Shown: in pieces, positions 6,280-13,613 of the stretch
Layout: every line of letters begins with the position of its first letter
Numbering within the stretch: the stretch's first letter is position 1
DNA from: an uncultured Campylobacter sp.
Lineage (GTDB): Bacteria > Campylobacterota > Campylobacteria > Campylobacterales > Campylobacteraceae
DNA length: 28,418 bases
Direction: 5' to 3'
Assembly (NCBI RefSeq): GCF_938002845.1
Contig: NZ_CALKZP010000059.1
Span: 1-28,418, forward strand
Notes under the pieces: generated by a model
What the model saw: only the letters and a program-made list of their open reading frames with translations
What the model was told of the DNA's origin: nothing
Database searches by the model: none
Position numbers and translations under genes: made by a program

Positions 6280-6811
6280 ATTTTACGCTTTGAGCTAGGC
6301 GATCCGCCGAAATAATTTATAAAATTTACGAAATTTGCGCCCTACTTCGCATCTGCCGAAAAAGGGCGCACCTGCGCTAACGATTTAGACCAAAATTTAA
6401 TCCACTCGCCGCGCGCGCAAACCTCACTACGTACAAATCCATACCGCAGCCGCACACAAACCTCTCTGTGCGCAAACACATCGCCGCGAATAAAGCAGCC
6501 GCGCAACTAAAAATCGAATAAAATTTTAAATACTACTAGCGGACGAACGAGCCTATTTCGCCCTATTTCGTCCGCGCCTTTTGCAATATGTGCTCGCTCG
6601 CAAAACAGCTTGCGATAGGAAAATGATTTGAACGGTGCGGATCTCAAAATACGCGACCTATTCCAAGTGCGCAAATTCACCACTTTTGCCGCTAAGCGAT
6701 TTTTAAAAGCTCTCAAGCTAAAATTTATCCCGATTTAAGATCAAATTTAAACCAAACGGCGAAAATTTCACGAGAGACGCCGCAAATGGCGAAATCTCAA
6801 AGGAGCCTAAC
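6280..6811. other. Gene-free stretch with one hairpin
   Basis: Some 530 bases have no credible gene. The only clear structure is the 9-bp-stem hairpin at 6539-6575. The middle part (about 6400-6500) has low-complexity CGCA/CAAAC-rich DNA. A minus-strand open frame at 6507-6716 has no ribosome site and an unprotein-like composition. Confidence 0.5.
6539..6575. terminator. Perfect 9-bp inverted repeat, terminator-like
   Basis: GCGGACGAA (6539-6547) pairs with TTCGTCCGC (6567-6575) around a 19-base loop; GCCTTTTGC follows on the plus strand. The loop itself contains two near-identical ten-base units ending CTATTTCG. It could terminate the small-ORF transcript, or be a protein-binding dyad. Confidence 0.4.
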
Positions 6812-7498
6812 GTGAAAAGATTGATAGATTTCCTGAGACGCATTTATGCGGACCTGCTTGCAGGCAGGGCGCTACTACATCCGATCCTGCTTGCGGCTAT
6901 ATTTTTAGCGGCGAAATTCGGCGCGCTATATGCCATAGATGAAAAAATTTTAGGAAGCGGCTATGATTTGGGGATATTTGGAGAATTCGCTTATTACATA
7001 TTTTTTGATTTTGTCGCAGGTGCCTATTTTATAGCTCTTTGCGCGCATATAATCTACGCTTCGCCTAAAGTCAAATCGCTTAAAATTTTACGTAAAATTT
7101 TACTCGCGGCAATCTTGGCGTCTTGCGCGCTGGGTTATTTTGCTTCGGACGTAAACTACCAAAAGCTAGGCGTCCTTGAAGCCTTTTTAATTGCCTCGCT
7201 AATTTGCATTTGCATCTATTTGGTCGCAACCGAAATATCAAATGACCACTCAAACGCGGTATTTTGGGGTTTTGCTTATGTTCTTAACTACATAGGTGCC
7301 TTATTTGTAATATTTCATGCGCAAGCCGCCGAAGTCGTAGCCGTCATTTTAATAATCCTTTGTCCGCTTACGTGGACGTTTTATTTCAAATACGAATTTC
7401 AAAAATCGCTCGCGAAAGACGCCACAAGCGACAATGAAATTTTAAATAGTGCAAGCAGCGATGAAATTTCAGAAAGCAAAGCGCGCGCGGAGAGTTAA
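6812..7498 (+). CDS. Six-helix membrane protein, paralogue A (unknown function)
   Basis: The protein has 228 residues with about six predicted transmembrane helices (roughly 22-42, 58-82, 92-111, 119-141, 148-170, 173-195), a basic N-terminus (MKRLIDFLRRIY) and an acidic/Ser-rich tail after residue 200. The start is GTG at 6812, set by AAAGGAG seven bases upstream. It is clearly homologous to the protein at 8908-9537. Both share AGR-x-LLHPILL near the N-terminus, a FxAS-x-ICxY helix, and a CPLxWTFYFKYxF signature at the end of the last helix. I recognise no family and see no catalytic motif. The gene converges on the cytosolic protein gene at 7563-8378. Paired paralogues around one gene suggest a small duplicated locus. 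Confidence 0.8.
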   Translation: MKRLIDFLRRIYADLLAGRALLHPILLAAIFLAAKFGALYAIDEKILGSGYDLGIFGEFAYYIFFDFVAGAYFIALCAHIIYASPKVKSLKILRKILLAAILASCALGYFASDVNYQKLGVLEAFLIASLICICIYLVATEISNDHSNAVFWGFAYVLNYIGALFVIFHAQAAEVVAVILIILCPLTWTFYFKYEFQKSLAKDATSDNEILNSASSDEISESKARAES

Positions 7499-7532
7499 AT
7501 TTTAAAAATTTCACCACAAAGGGCTCAATTTA

Positions 7533-7558
7533 TAAAATTTCGCCGGCGTCAAATTTTA
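7533..7558. terminator. Hairpin between convergent genes
   Basis: TAAAATTT (7533-7540) pairs with AAATTTTA (7551-7558) around a GC-rich loop containing GCCGGC. It lies in the 64-base gap between two convergent genes, where a bidirectional terminator is expected. The arms coincide with the common AAATTT word. Confidence 0.35.
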
Positions 7559-7562
7559 AAAT

Positions 7563-8378
7563 TTACCGCGCGACGCTTTTATCCGTATCCTCGATCACCG
7601 CCTCTACGAAACGGGCTGTATCAATTAGCCTAAAGCCCCATATTTTGGGATCTGCCGTGATTTTATTATAAAAATCTTCCAATTCTTTCGCGGGAGATAA
7701 TTCGCCTAATTTAAACGGGGCAAATTTTACCTTTCTGATCTTTTTTAGATAAGGCAGCAGCTCCTTTAAATCCTTATGATTAAACCAGCGGTCCACTCTA
7801 AGAAACCCGCCGTTTTTAGAGCTCGCGATCTTGCTTTTTAAAAAATCATCCATGCCGGGCGGCTCTTTTTGCAGCACTCTGGTGCAGGCCAGATGATACT
7901 CGAGCTTTCTTTGACCTACCGCCGAGACAAAGCAAACGCCGTATCCCTGCTGCATCTGGATAGACAAAACGTCGCCCTCCTCAAAATACGGCGTTTTTTG
8001 CTTCGAAATTTTGGGCCGTTTAAGCGGTCTAGGGTTTTCGCTTTTTAGCTGAAGCGCCAATTTGTCAAGCGCTTTTTGGCGGCTCTTTTGAGATTTTTCA
8101 AAGACCTTATTCCACATCTGGCTTGCGCCGCCTTTTATGATAGCAAGGGCTTTTTCGCGGATCTCGTCGTTTAAAAAACCGATCTTCCAAAGCGAATACG
8201 CCAGGGCCGTCCAATAAATCTCGCTATAAAGCTCATCGGTGCAGAAATTCTCCGCCTGCGCCAAAACATCTTGCAGTATCGTTTCAACATCTTCGCCGTC
8301 CTTGTAACGCTCTGTGATAGTCAAGTAGATATCGTATCCGTCGTCGCTGTCGATAATTTTTACCCCGTCTATCGCCAT
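7563..8378 (-). CDS. Unrecognised cytosolic protein, possible Imm26-like domain
   Basis: This 271-residue soluble protein has no signal peptide. Residues about 20-85 are helical and acidic (ITERYKDGEDVETILQDVL, then YWTALAYSLWKIGFLNDEI and REKALAIIKGG). A Lys-rich linker follows (about 95-128). A beta-rich domain starts EEGDVLSIQMQQGYGVCFVS near residue 133, which resembles the opening strand pair of Imm26-type immunity proteins. The last third (RWFNHKDLKELLPYLKK; DPKIWGFRLIDTARFVEAV) is unassigned. AAAGGAG four bases before the ATG supports the start. It lies between two paralogous membrane-protein genes and converges on the first. An immunity role would need a toxin nearby, and none is seen. 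The Imm26 link is a weak impression. Confidence 0.75.
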   Translation of the reverse strand: MAIDGVKIIDSDDGYDIYLTITERYKDGEDVETILQDVLAQAENFCTDELYSEIYWTALAYSLWKIGFLNDEIREKALAIIKGGASQMWNKVFEKSQKSRQKALDKLALQLKSENPRPLKRPKISKQKTPYFEEGDVLSIQMQQGYGVCFVSAVGQRKLEYHLACTRVLQKEPPGMDDFLKSKIASSKNGGFLRVDRWFNHKDLKELLPYLKKIRKVKFAPFKLGELSPAKELEDFYNKITADPKIWGFRLIDTARFVEAVIEDTDKSVAR

Positions 8379-8907
8379 TTTTTCTCCTTTATTTTGATCT
8401 TTTCTCTGCCGATTTCGCTGAGCCGAATTTTATTAAAATTTGAGCGCTTAAAAGATAAATCGCCATTGAAATTTCGCTTTAACGGCGGCAAGCTTTGCTT
8501 ATAAATACAGCGCCGCCCAGTTTATAAAATTTAACTAGCTCAAAATTTGGATGAATTTTTAAAATTTCACTCGCAAGAGCGGCTATCTACCAAATTCAGG
8601 CTTTCAGACATTCTTAAATTTTAAGCTTTTCTCTTGGGGGTGGAAGGGGTTCTACTTGCGAAGCGTCGCCTTCCTTTTCTTCGGCACTGCCTCGCAACTG
8701 CAAGTAAACCAGCCCCTAAAAACACCACCATCCTCTCATCGCGCGCTGTATATTTTCAAAGTAAAATTTACGCTTGTAGCAGCGCTGCGCCAAGCTAGCA
8801 CGTCTTTAAGTTTGACGAATTTATTTAAACAAACGCAGTAAAATCCGAGCGTAAAATTTAACGGAGTAAATTTTACTTTGCATCAAAGCGCGAATCTAGG
8901 AGCCAAA
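8379..8907. other. Gene-free stretch with a long imperfect hairpin
   Basis: Some 530 bases lie between the divergent starts of the Imm26-like gene and paralogue B. The only strong structure is the inverted repeat at 8645-8717. The remainder is AAATTT-rich. An open frame at 8656-8841 crosses the inverted repeat and has no ribosome site. Confidence 0.5.
8645..8717. repeat. Long imperfect inverted repeat (73 bp)
   Basis: The outer arms AGGGG (8645-8649) and CCCCT (8713-8717) and the inner arms TACTTGC (8653-8659) and GCAAGTA (8700-8706) pair perfectly. Inside them TTGCGA and TCGCAA offer an alternative register. The element is GC-rich against an AT-rich background and preceded by GGGGGTGGA. It resembles a REP-like or MITE-like hairpin, or a structured RNA, more than a terminator. 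Confidence 0.55.
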
Positions 8908-9537
8908 ATGCCAAAAATCGTAATTTTTTTCAAATGCGTCTGCACAGATATTTTCGCGGGCAGGGTCTTGCTACATCCGATTTTACTTACGGCTGCGTTT
9001 TTAGTGGCTAGATCCGGCGCGTTTTGGCTGATAAATAACGCAATATTTGGCCTCGGTTACGACTGGGGTTTTCTGGGCCACGGCTTCTTTTTAATGTTTT
9101 ACCACTTTATCATAAATGCGTATTTTTTAGTATTTTGCTCCTATATGCTATTTAGGGCTTCTTTTGCGCGCTGGCTCAAATTTATCTGGCTGGTGCTCGC
9201 TATTTTTATACTTATAGGCTGTATTTACGGCTATTTTGACGCTCATATAGACCGCCAAAAAGAAGGGGTATTCGTCGGCTTTTTTATCGCATCTTTAGTT
9301 GCGATTTGCGCTTATGTTCTAGTAATAACGATTGAGTTAAAAAGTTTCCTACCGATCGCATACACGGTCGTTTATCTGATTAGTTTTTCCGCCTCGATAT
9401 GGATAGTTTTTAATACGCAAGGAAATTACACTACAATGGTTTTAAATATCCTTTGCCCGCTTGCGTGGACGTTTTATTTTAAATACAAATTTAAAGGAGC
9501 ACTTGCTAAAAACGCCGAAAACGAGAGTAAAATTTAA
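8908..9537 (+). CDS. Six-helix membrane protein, paralogue B (unknown function)
   Basis: The protein has 209 residues from the ATG at 8908. That start is preferred over an upstream in-frame TTG (8878) because TAGGAGCC lies just before it, and because it aligns with the start of paralogue A. It has about six predicted transmembrane helices. It shares with paralogue A the AGRVLLHPILL segment after the N-terminal amphipathic stretch, the helix with FFIASLVAICAYVL, and NILCPLAWTFYFKYKF at the end. The acidic tail of paralogue A is almost absent. The extracytoplasmic and central loops differ most, so the copies may have diverged in partner or ligand. Function is unknown. Confidence 0.8.
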   Translation: MPKIVIFFKCVCTDIFAGRVLLHPILLTAAFLVARSGAFWLINNAIFGLGYDWGFLGHGFFLMFYHFIINAYFLVFCSYMLFRASFARWLKFIWLVLAIFILIGCIYGYFDAHIDRQKEGVFVGFFIASLVAICAYVLVITIELKSFLPIAYTVVYLISFSASIWIVFNTQGNYTTMVLNILCPLAWTFYFKYKFKGALAKNAENESKI

Positions 9538-9650
9538 AGTAGAAAGTCGGACAAATTTGGAGATTTAGCGAGTTAAATTTTCACTTCGTCTGCAAATCCG
9601 TCAAATTCAGGATAAAATTTTACTACCCAAATTTTAGCTGTGATCAAAAT

Positions 9651-9676
9651 ACGCAAGCAAAAAAGCTATTTTGCGT
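9651..9676. terminator. Hairpin between convergent genes
   Basis: ACGCAA (9651-9656) pairs with TTGCGT (9671-9676), with an inner AGC/GCT around six A residues. It lies between paralogue B and the convergent TSUP permease gene and may act in both directions. Confidence 0.4.
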
Positions 9677-9755
9677 TAAAGTCCTCAAATTTAGTCGGTA
9701 AATTTCGCTCCAAAGGGCGGTTTTAAACGCCGATGTTTGACTAAATTTAGAAATC

Positions 9756-10544
9756 TTAAAAACTAGCCAAAAGATCCGAAACCCAAAATCCAAGCCGTGC
9801 CAAAAGTCCTAAGTCTAAAAATTTATCTATCGTTATACAAAGTATCATGACGATAAGTGCGATCATCCAGCGCTTTTGAGCTTTTTTGCCGATCTTGTGC
9901 GAGGTTTTGACGCCCGCGTAAACGCCTGCTAGCGAGCCAATACCGAGCAACGCGCCGATTTCGTAGTACACGAGTCCGTGCGCGGAAAGACTCAGAAAGC
10001 CCGCACTTGAGGAAAATATCACGAAAAATAGCCCCGTGCTGACGGCCTTTTTGATGTCGTAGTTTAAAAAGCTGATCAAAATAGGCATCACGAATACCGC
10101 GCCGCCGATACCCACGCTGATCGCTACGGCGCCTACCGCAAGCCCCACGATAAAGAGCAAAATTTTTGATTCGTTGGGCTCGCCAGTGGGCTCGGTCGGG
10201 GTTTTGAATAGTTTGATTAAATTTATAATCTGCACCAAAATGAGCGTGCCAAGTAGAAATTTTGAGGAGAAATAGCTTACGATAAAGCCGCTACTAAGCG
10301 CGCCGCAAAAGCCTCCGAGCCCCAGCACCAGTGCGGGCGCGACGTCGAGCATTTTGCTTTTAAAATTTACGAACGAGCCAAAAATCGAGCTGAAGATCAT
10401 CTGCATGATGCTGATGCCGATGGCGTACTTGACGTCGTAGCCGAAGAGCATCATCACGGGCACTACGACCGTGCCGCCGCCGATGCCGAAAAACCCGCTG
10501 ATAAAGCCTACGCAGGCGCCGATTAAAATGTATTCAAAAAACAT
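9756..10544 (-). CDS. TSUP (TauE/SafE) family membrane permease
   Basis: This 262-residue inner-membrane protein has about eight hydrophobic helices in two homologous halves. Each half starts with the Gly-rich signature of the family: GFFGIGGGTVVVPV at about residues 17-30 and SVGIGGAVFVMPI at about 143-155. TSUP proteins move small anions such as sulfite, sulfonates or organosulfur compounds, usually outward or by proton coupling; the substrate here cannot be told from sequence. Length is normal. AAGGAA precedes the ATG. There is no neighbouring sulfur-metabolism gene and the gene appears monocistronic. Confidence 0.9.
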   Translation of the reverse strand: MFFEYILIGACVGFISGFFGIGGGTVVVPVMMLFGYDVKYAIGISIMQMIFSSIFGSFVNFKSKMLDVAPALVLGLGGFCGALSSGFIVSYFSSKFLLGTLILVQIINLIKLFKTPTEPTGEPNESKILLFIVGLAVGAVAISVGIGGAVFVMPILISFLNYDIKKAVSTGLFFVIFSSSAGFLSLSAHGLVYYEIGALLGIGSLAGVYAGVKTSHKIGKKAQKRWMIALIVMILCITIDKFLDLGLLARLGFWVSDLLASF

Positions 10545-10663
10545 CCGTATTCCTTATTTCAGCCCATTTGGTCTCTCTAAATTCCGCTTTTTGCGGCTTG
10601 TAATTAAATTTTACTGTTTTGCGAGTCTTTAAATTTAAGCGCAAAATTTAGTAAATTTAAAGC

Positions 10664-11407
10664 TTATAGTCGTTTTGCTCCGCGCATCCATTCGCGGTAG
10701 CGCTCGCGCGAAATTTTTACGTTTTCATATCGCAAGGCGTCCGCGCGAAAGCATTTTAGGCTCAGTTCATTACCCTCAAAGCCCGCAAAATCAGCCTGCT
10801 CGTAGATGTCGTAACCGCCCCGTATGCAGTCTAAAACGTCTACATATCTCTGCTCTTCGCTCATCGGCTCGGCAAAACTCACCAAATGCACGCCGTTTGG
10901 AGCCGCCCAGTAGCAGCCGTCCACCGCCAGCGCGTCCCAACCCCGCAGATAGTGCACGCCGTCCCAAACGAAGCTCTCCTTGCCGTCTAGCCAGGCGTCC
11001 GGCACGAAGCGCATGATCTGCGCTGAGGCTAGATCAAGCACACTGTAGCCGTATAGATCCTGGCGAAAAACGAGGTAAAATTTGCCGTCTGCGCGGCGGA
11101 TCAGGCTAAAAAATTCCGCCCGATCGTCTATACAGCGCCAAGTTTTTATCGCGCGGCTTTTGAGATGGGCTACGCAGCTGCCATTTCCGTCGTCTATGCG
11201 GTGTAAGCTTTTTGTCTGCGGCGCGCCAAACAGCGTGTATTTGCCGCCGCCAAAGCTTGCCGTGCTGGGCCCATATGCGTCTTTTACGATCTCATATCCG
11301 CCGCTTAAATTTATCGTTTGGCACCGGGTAAAATTTCGCCCCTCGAAAAGAGTTTCCGCCTGTTTGATGCGCGCTTGGTACTGCGCGGAATTTACGGCGT
11401 TTGTCAT
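10664..11407 (-). CDS. Unrecognised soluble protein, 247 residues
   Basis: A complete frame starts at an ATG with AAGGAG seven bases upstream. The protein has no signal peptide or membrane helix and is rich in aromatic residues and short Gly/Asp turns. It shows loosely repeated strand-turn units such as YEIVKDAYGPST, GKYTLFGAPQTKSLHRIDDG, KFYLVFRQDLYGYSVLDL, DGVHYLRGWDALAVDG and YWAAPNGVHLVSF, which suggests a beta-propeller-like or other all-beta fold. The helical C-terminus is basic (ISRERYREWMRGAKRL). I do not recognise a family or catalytic motif. It ends about 120 bases from the TSUP gene start on the same strand, so the two may be co-transcribed, though the gap is AT-rich and could hold a promoter. 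Confidence 0.7.
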   Translation of the reverse strand: MTNAVNSAQYQARIKQAETLFEGRNFTRCQTINLSGGYEIVKDAYGPSTASFGGGKYTLFGAPQTKSLHRIDDGNGSCVAHLKSRAIKTWRCIDDRAEFFSLIRRADGKFYLVFRQDLYGYSVLDLASAQIMRFVPDAWLDGKESFVWDGVHYLRGWDALAVDGCYWAAPNGVHLVSFAEPMSEEQRYVDVLDCIRGGYDIYEQADFAGFEGNELSLKCFRADALRYENVKISRERYREWMRGAKRL

Positions 11408-11450
11408 CGTGCACTCCTTAAAATTTTATGAAGACGGGTTAAATTTTGCG

Positions 11451-11539
11451 CTGCCGCCAACGGCTCTCGCTTCTTGAATTTCATGCGAACCGAATAAATT
11501 TAGCCTCGCTAGTCGGCAAAATTTGAATGTTGGCGGCAG
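11451..11539. repeat. Perfect 11-bp inverted repeat with 67-base spacer
   Basis: CTGCCGCCAAC (11451-11461) and GTTGGCGGCAG (11529-11539) are exact reverse complements. The right copy is followed within 10 bases by another TTGGCGGCG. The arms are GC-rich in an AT-rich setting. They could be ends of a small decayed element or a long-range RNA stem. Confidence 0.5.
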
Positions 11540-11711
11540 AGCTCAAGCATTGGCGGCGACCTACAACTATTAAGTGCAATCCGTGAGCGCTATGCACCCG
11601 CGCCTAAATTTTAAATCTTGCTTTGCGAATTTTTTAAAATTTACCCGCAGTTTCAGCATCCTGCGGATATCTTGCAATACCGCACCGCTTCCAAACGCTA
11701 CGCATGGGAGG

Positions 11712-11880
11712 CTTAAAATTTTACTAGCATTTAAAATTTCGAGGCATTTAAATTCCACTATATTTAAAATTCTACGATATTTAAAATTCCGCGACGTTTT
11801 AAAATTCCACGAAAATCCGAAATTCCGCGAGTATTTGAAATTTCACAACCTTTAAAATTCCACTAGCACTTTAAATTTTA
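11712..11880. repeat. Degenerate tandem array, ~17-bp unit, about 9 copies
   Basis: Units of the type TTTAAAATTCCRCGATA follow one another, with starts near 11712, 11730, 11747, 11763, 11780, 11798, 11815, 11834, 11851 and 11870. Most are 16-18 bp long; each has a conserved TTTAAAATT half and a variable CCRCG-like half. There is no spacer of independent sequence, so it is not a CRISPR array. The AT blocks recur about every 1.6 helical turns. It sits 150-320 bases downstream of the SPFH gene end. Confidence 0.75.
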
Positions 11881-11914
11881 TCCGACGCGAGCAGACAAAC
11901 CACCCGGACGGACA

Positions 11915-11990
11915 GACTACTCAAATTTGCTCGCCTGCGCTGTGCCGCTAGCGATTACTCAAATTTACTCTCCCCTGCAGCGCCGCTAGC
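11915..11990. repeat. 38-bp tandem duplication, two diverged copies
   Basis: Copy 1 (11915-11952) and copy 2 (11953-11990) are adjacent with no spacer. Both begin GAYTACTCAAATTT and end GCCGCTAGC, with a short variable C/G/T-rich middle. The level of difference indicates an old duplication. Confidence 0.75.
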
Positions 11991-12029
11991 GTATAAATTT
12001 AAAATTTTACTCGCCCAAAACTGCGAATA

Positions 12030-13454
12030 TTACTCGGATTTATCTCCCTCCTTGGCGCCCGAAATTTTATCCAGCACCTTTTTGCCGACCTCGCTTTGAT
12101 TTAGCGCTTCGAGCATCGCGGCTAGCTGCGTGCCGCCCTTAGCGCTTAAAATTTCACCGAATTTACTCATCCCCTCACCCACGCTGCCTTCGTTTGCGAT
12201 GATCTTAAGATCCGCCGCGCTTAGCGCCTTGGCCTGCTCTAGGCCGATGTCGCGGTTCGCTTCGATCTGTTTGATCGAAATGAGATAGGTCTGGTATCCC
12301 TGATTTTCGCCGATCTCGCGCGCCAGCTCGATCTGTGCATTTACGGGCGCGAGCTCTTTTAGCCTAAGCGCCTCGGCCTCTGCAGAACCTATCTTTAGCG
12401 TACCCTGCGCCTCCTTATCTTTCATCTCCAAAAGCGCCGCGGCGGCGAGAAACTGCTTCTCTTTATCGCCCTGCGCTACTAAAATTTGATTTTCTTTGAT
12501 CGCTTCGGCGTCGCGGATTTTGGCGTTTTTGCGCGCTTCGGCGTCGATCTCGATCTTGCGCTGCTCCTGCTCGGCTTTTACGATCTCCACTTGCTTTTTG
12601 ATCTCGGCCTGCTTGACGTCGTTTACCCGCACGACCTCCATCGCCTTTTCCTGCGTGATCTTTTGCTGATCCTTGATGAGCTGCTCGGCCTGCTCCTTTG
12701 AGATCGCGACTTCGCGCTCGTTTTCGACGGTTTTAAGGCCTACCATCTTATTGGCCTCCTGCTGGCGTACTTCGGTTGCCTGCGCGGCTTCGATCTCCGC
12801 GATCTGGGCGAGTTTGGTGTTGTTTGCGACCTCGACGCGGCTTTCCTTTTCGATCTGGGATTTTTTCTTCTCCATGATGTTTAAGATGACCTTGCTGCCG
12901 CTGCTATCGCGGATATCCATCAACTCGATGTTTTTAACGGGCTCGATACCCCAATTTTGCAGCTGCGTCTTTACCGCCTTGGTAAAATCATCTCCGAGCT
13001 CGGAGCGGATCTGCAAGATGTCCTCAAGCACGCGGCTCGAAAGGATCGAGCGGATCGAGCCTTGAATGATATTCCTAAGCTGATTGTTAAGATCCTCAAA
13101 ATTATTGACGCGTTGCGCGGCTAAATTTGAATCCATAATCCTAAAAAACGCCGTGATATCTACGACGAAAGGAAGCCTGCCTAGATCATACGCCTCGTAA
13201 TCCTCGATCTTGATGCTAAAGACCGAGACCGGCAAAACGATCTTCGTAACGCCCAGCGCCGGCACCCAGCTCGGGAATTCGTAGTAGCTGTTGCCGTTAC
13301 CGGTATCTTTGCCGTAGCTCGTCGTCTTACGCGCGCTCTGGACGATATGCACTTCGTTCGTCTCCACTATGCGCCTGAAAAACAGAGGCACGATGATAAA
13401 AAGCGCGATTAAAACCCCGGCGGCGGCGCCTATCAAATATAAAATTTCACCCAT
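12030..13454 (-). CDS. SPFH/flotillin-like membrane scaffold protein
   Basis: The protein has 474 residues. One N-terminal transmembrane helix (about 5-27) is followed by an SPFH (band 7) domain at about 30-210. A very long charged coiled coil (about 200-340) is rich in Glu/Lys/Gln/Ala with EAQ-type repeats, as in flotillins. The C-terminal part (LKELAPVNAQIELAREIGEN, then TYLISIKQIEANRDIGLEQ) matches the flotillin tail. Such proteins form large oligomeric cages or scaffolds at the inner membrane that organise lipids and membrane proteins. Flotillins are often paired with an NfeD-like protein, but none is nearby. The ATG has a strong AAAGGAG site. It is divergent from the Fe/B12-type binding protein gene, sharing about 160 bases. 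Confidence 0.9.
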   Translation of the reverse strand: MGEILYLIGAAAGVLIALFIIVPLFFRRIVETNEVHIVQSARKTTSYGKDTGNGNSYYEFPSWVPALGVTKIVLPVSVFSIKIEDYEAYDLGRLPFVVDITAFFRIMDSNLAAQRVNNFEDLNNQLRNIIQGSIRSILSSRVLEDILQIRSELGDDFTKAVKTQLQNWGIEPVKNIELMDIRDSSGSKVILNIMEKKKSQIEKESRVEVANNTKLAQIAEIEAAQATEVRQQEANKMVGLKTVENEREVAISKEQAEQLIKDQQKITQEKAMEVVRVNDVKQAEIKKQVEIVKAEQEQRKIEIDAEARKNAKIRDAEAIKENQILVAQGDKEKQFLAAAALLEMKDKEAQGTLKIGSAEAEALRLKELAPVNAQIELAREIGENQGYQTYLISIKQIEANRDIGLEQAKALSAADLKIIANEGSVGEGMSKFGEILSAKGGTQLAAMLEALNQSEVGKKVLDKISGAKEGDKSE

Positions 13455-13613
13455 TTTCTCTCCTTTAAAAATGCTAAATTTAAAATGGATTATATAAAAA
13501 TTTACTTTGAAAAATAATAAATAATCGCGGCGACAGCGGTTAAAATTTACGCAATTTTAATGAGATTTTATGTAATATCGCAGTGTATATTTCAATACCT
13601 TTTAGGAGAAAAA

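Larger units (their letters stand above)
11408..12029. other. Repeat-rich gene-free stretch
   Basis: These 620 bases hold no credible gene. They contain an 11-bp inverted repeat with widely separated arms (11451-11461 and 11529-11539), a degenerate 17-bp tandem array (11712-11880) and a 38-bp tandem pair (11915-11990). Open frames through the array are explained by the repeat itself, whose period is not a multiple of three. Confidence 0.6.

Noticed and set aside
6507..6716. 69-codon minus-strand frame
   Set aside because: It crosses the 9-bp hairpin, has no ribosome site and matches nothing I know.
8656..8841. 61-codon plus-strand frame
   Set aside because: It runs through the inverted repeat and has no ribosome site.
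11574..11855. 93-codon frame ending in repeated LKF-like residues
   Set aside because: The residues are produced by the 17-bp tandem array, whose period is not a multiple of three.
11712..11880. Possible CRISPR array
   Set aside because: The units abut with no independent spacers, are degenerate, and no cas gene is present.
13508..13523. Possible Fur box upstream of the Fe/B12-type binding protein
   Set aside because: It is an A/T run with weak symmetry; the match to a Fur consensus is not better than expected in this AT-rich gap.
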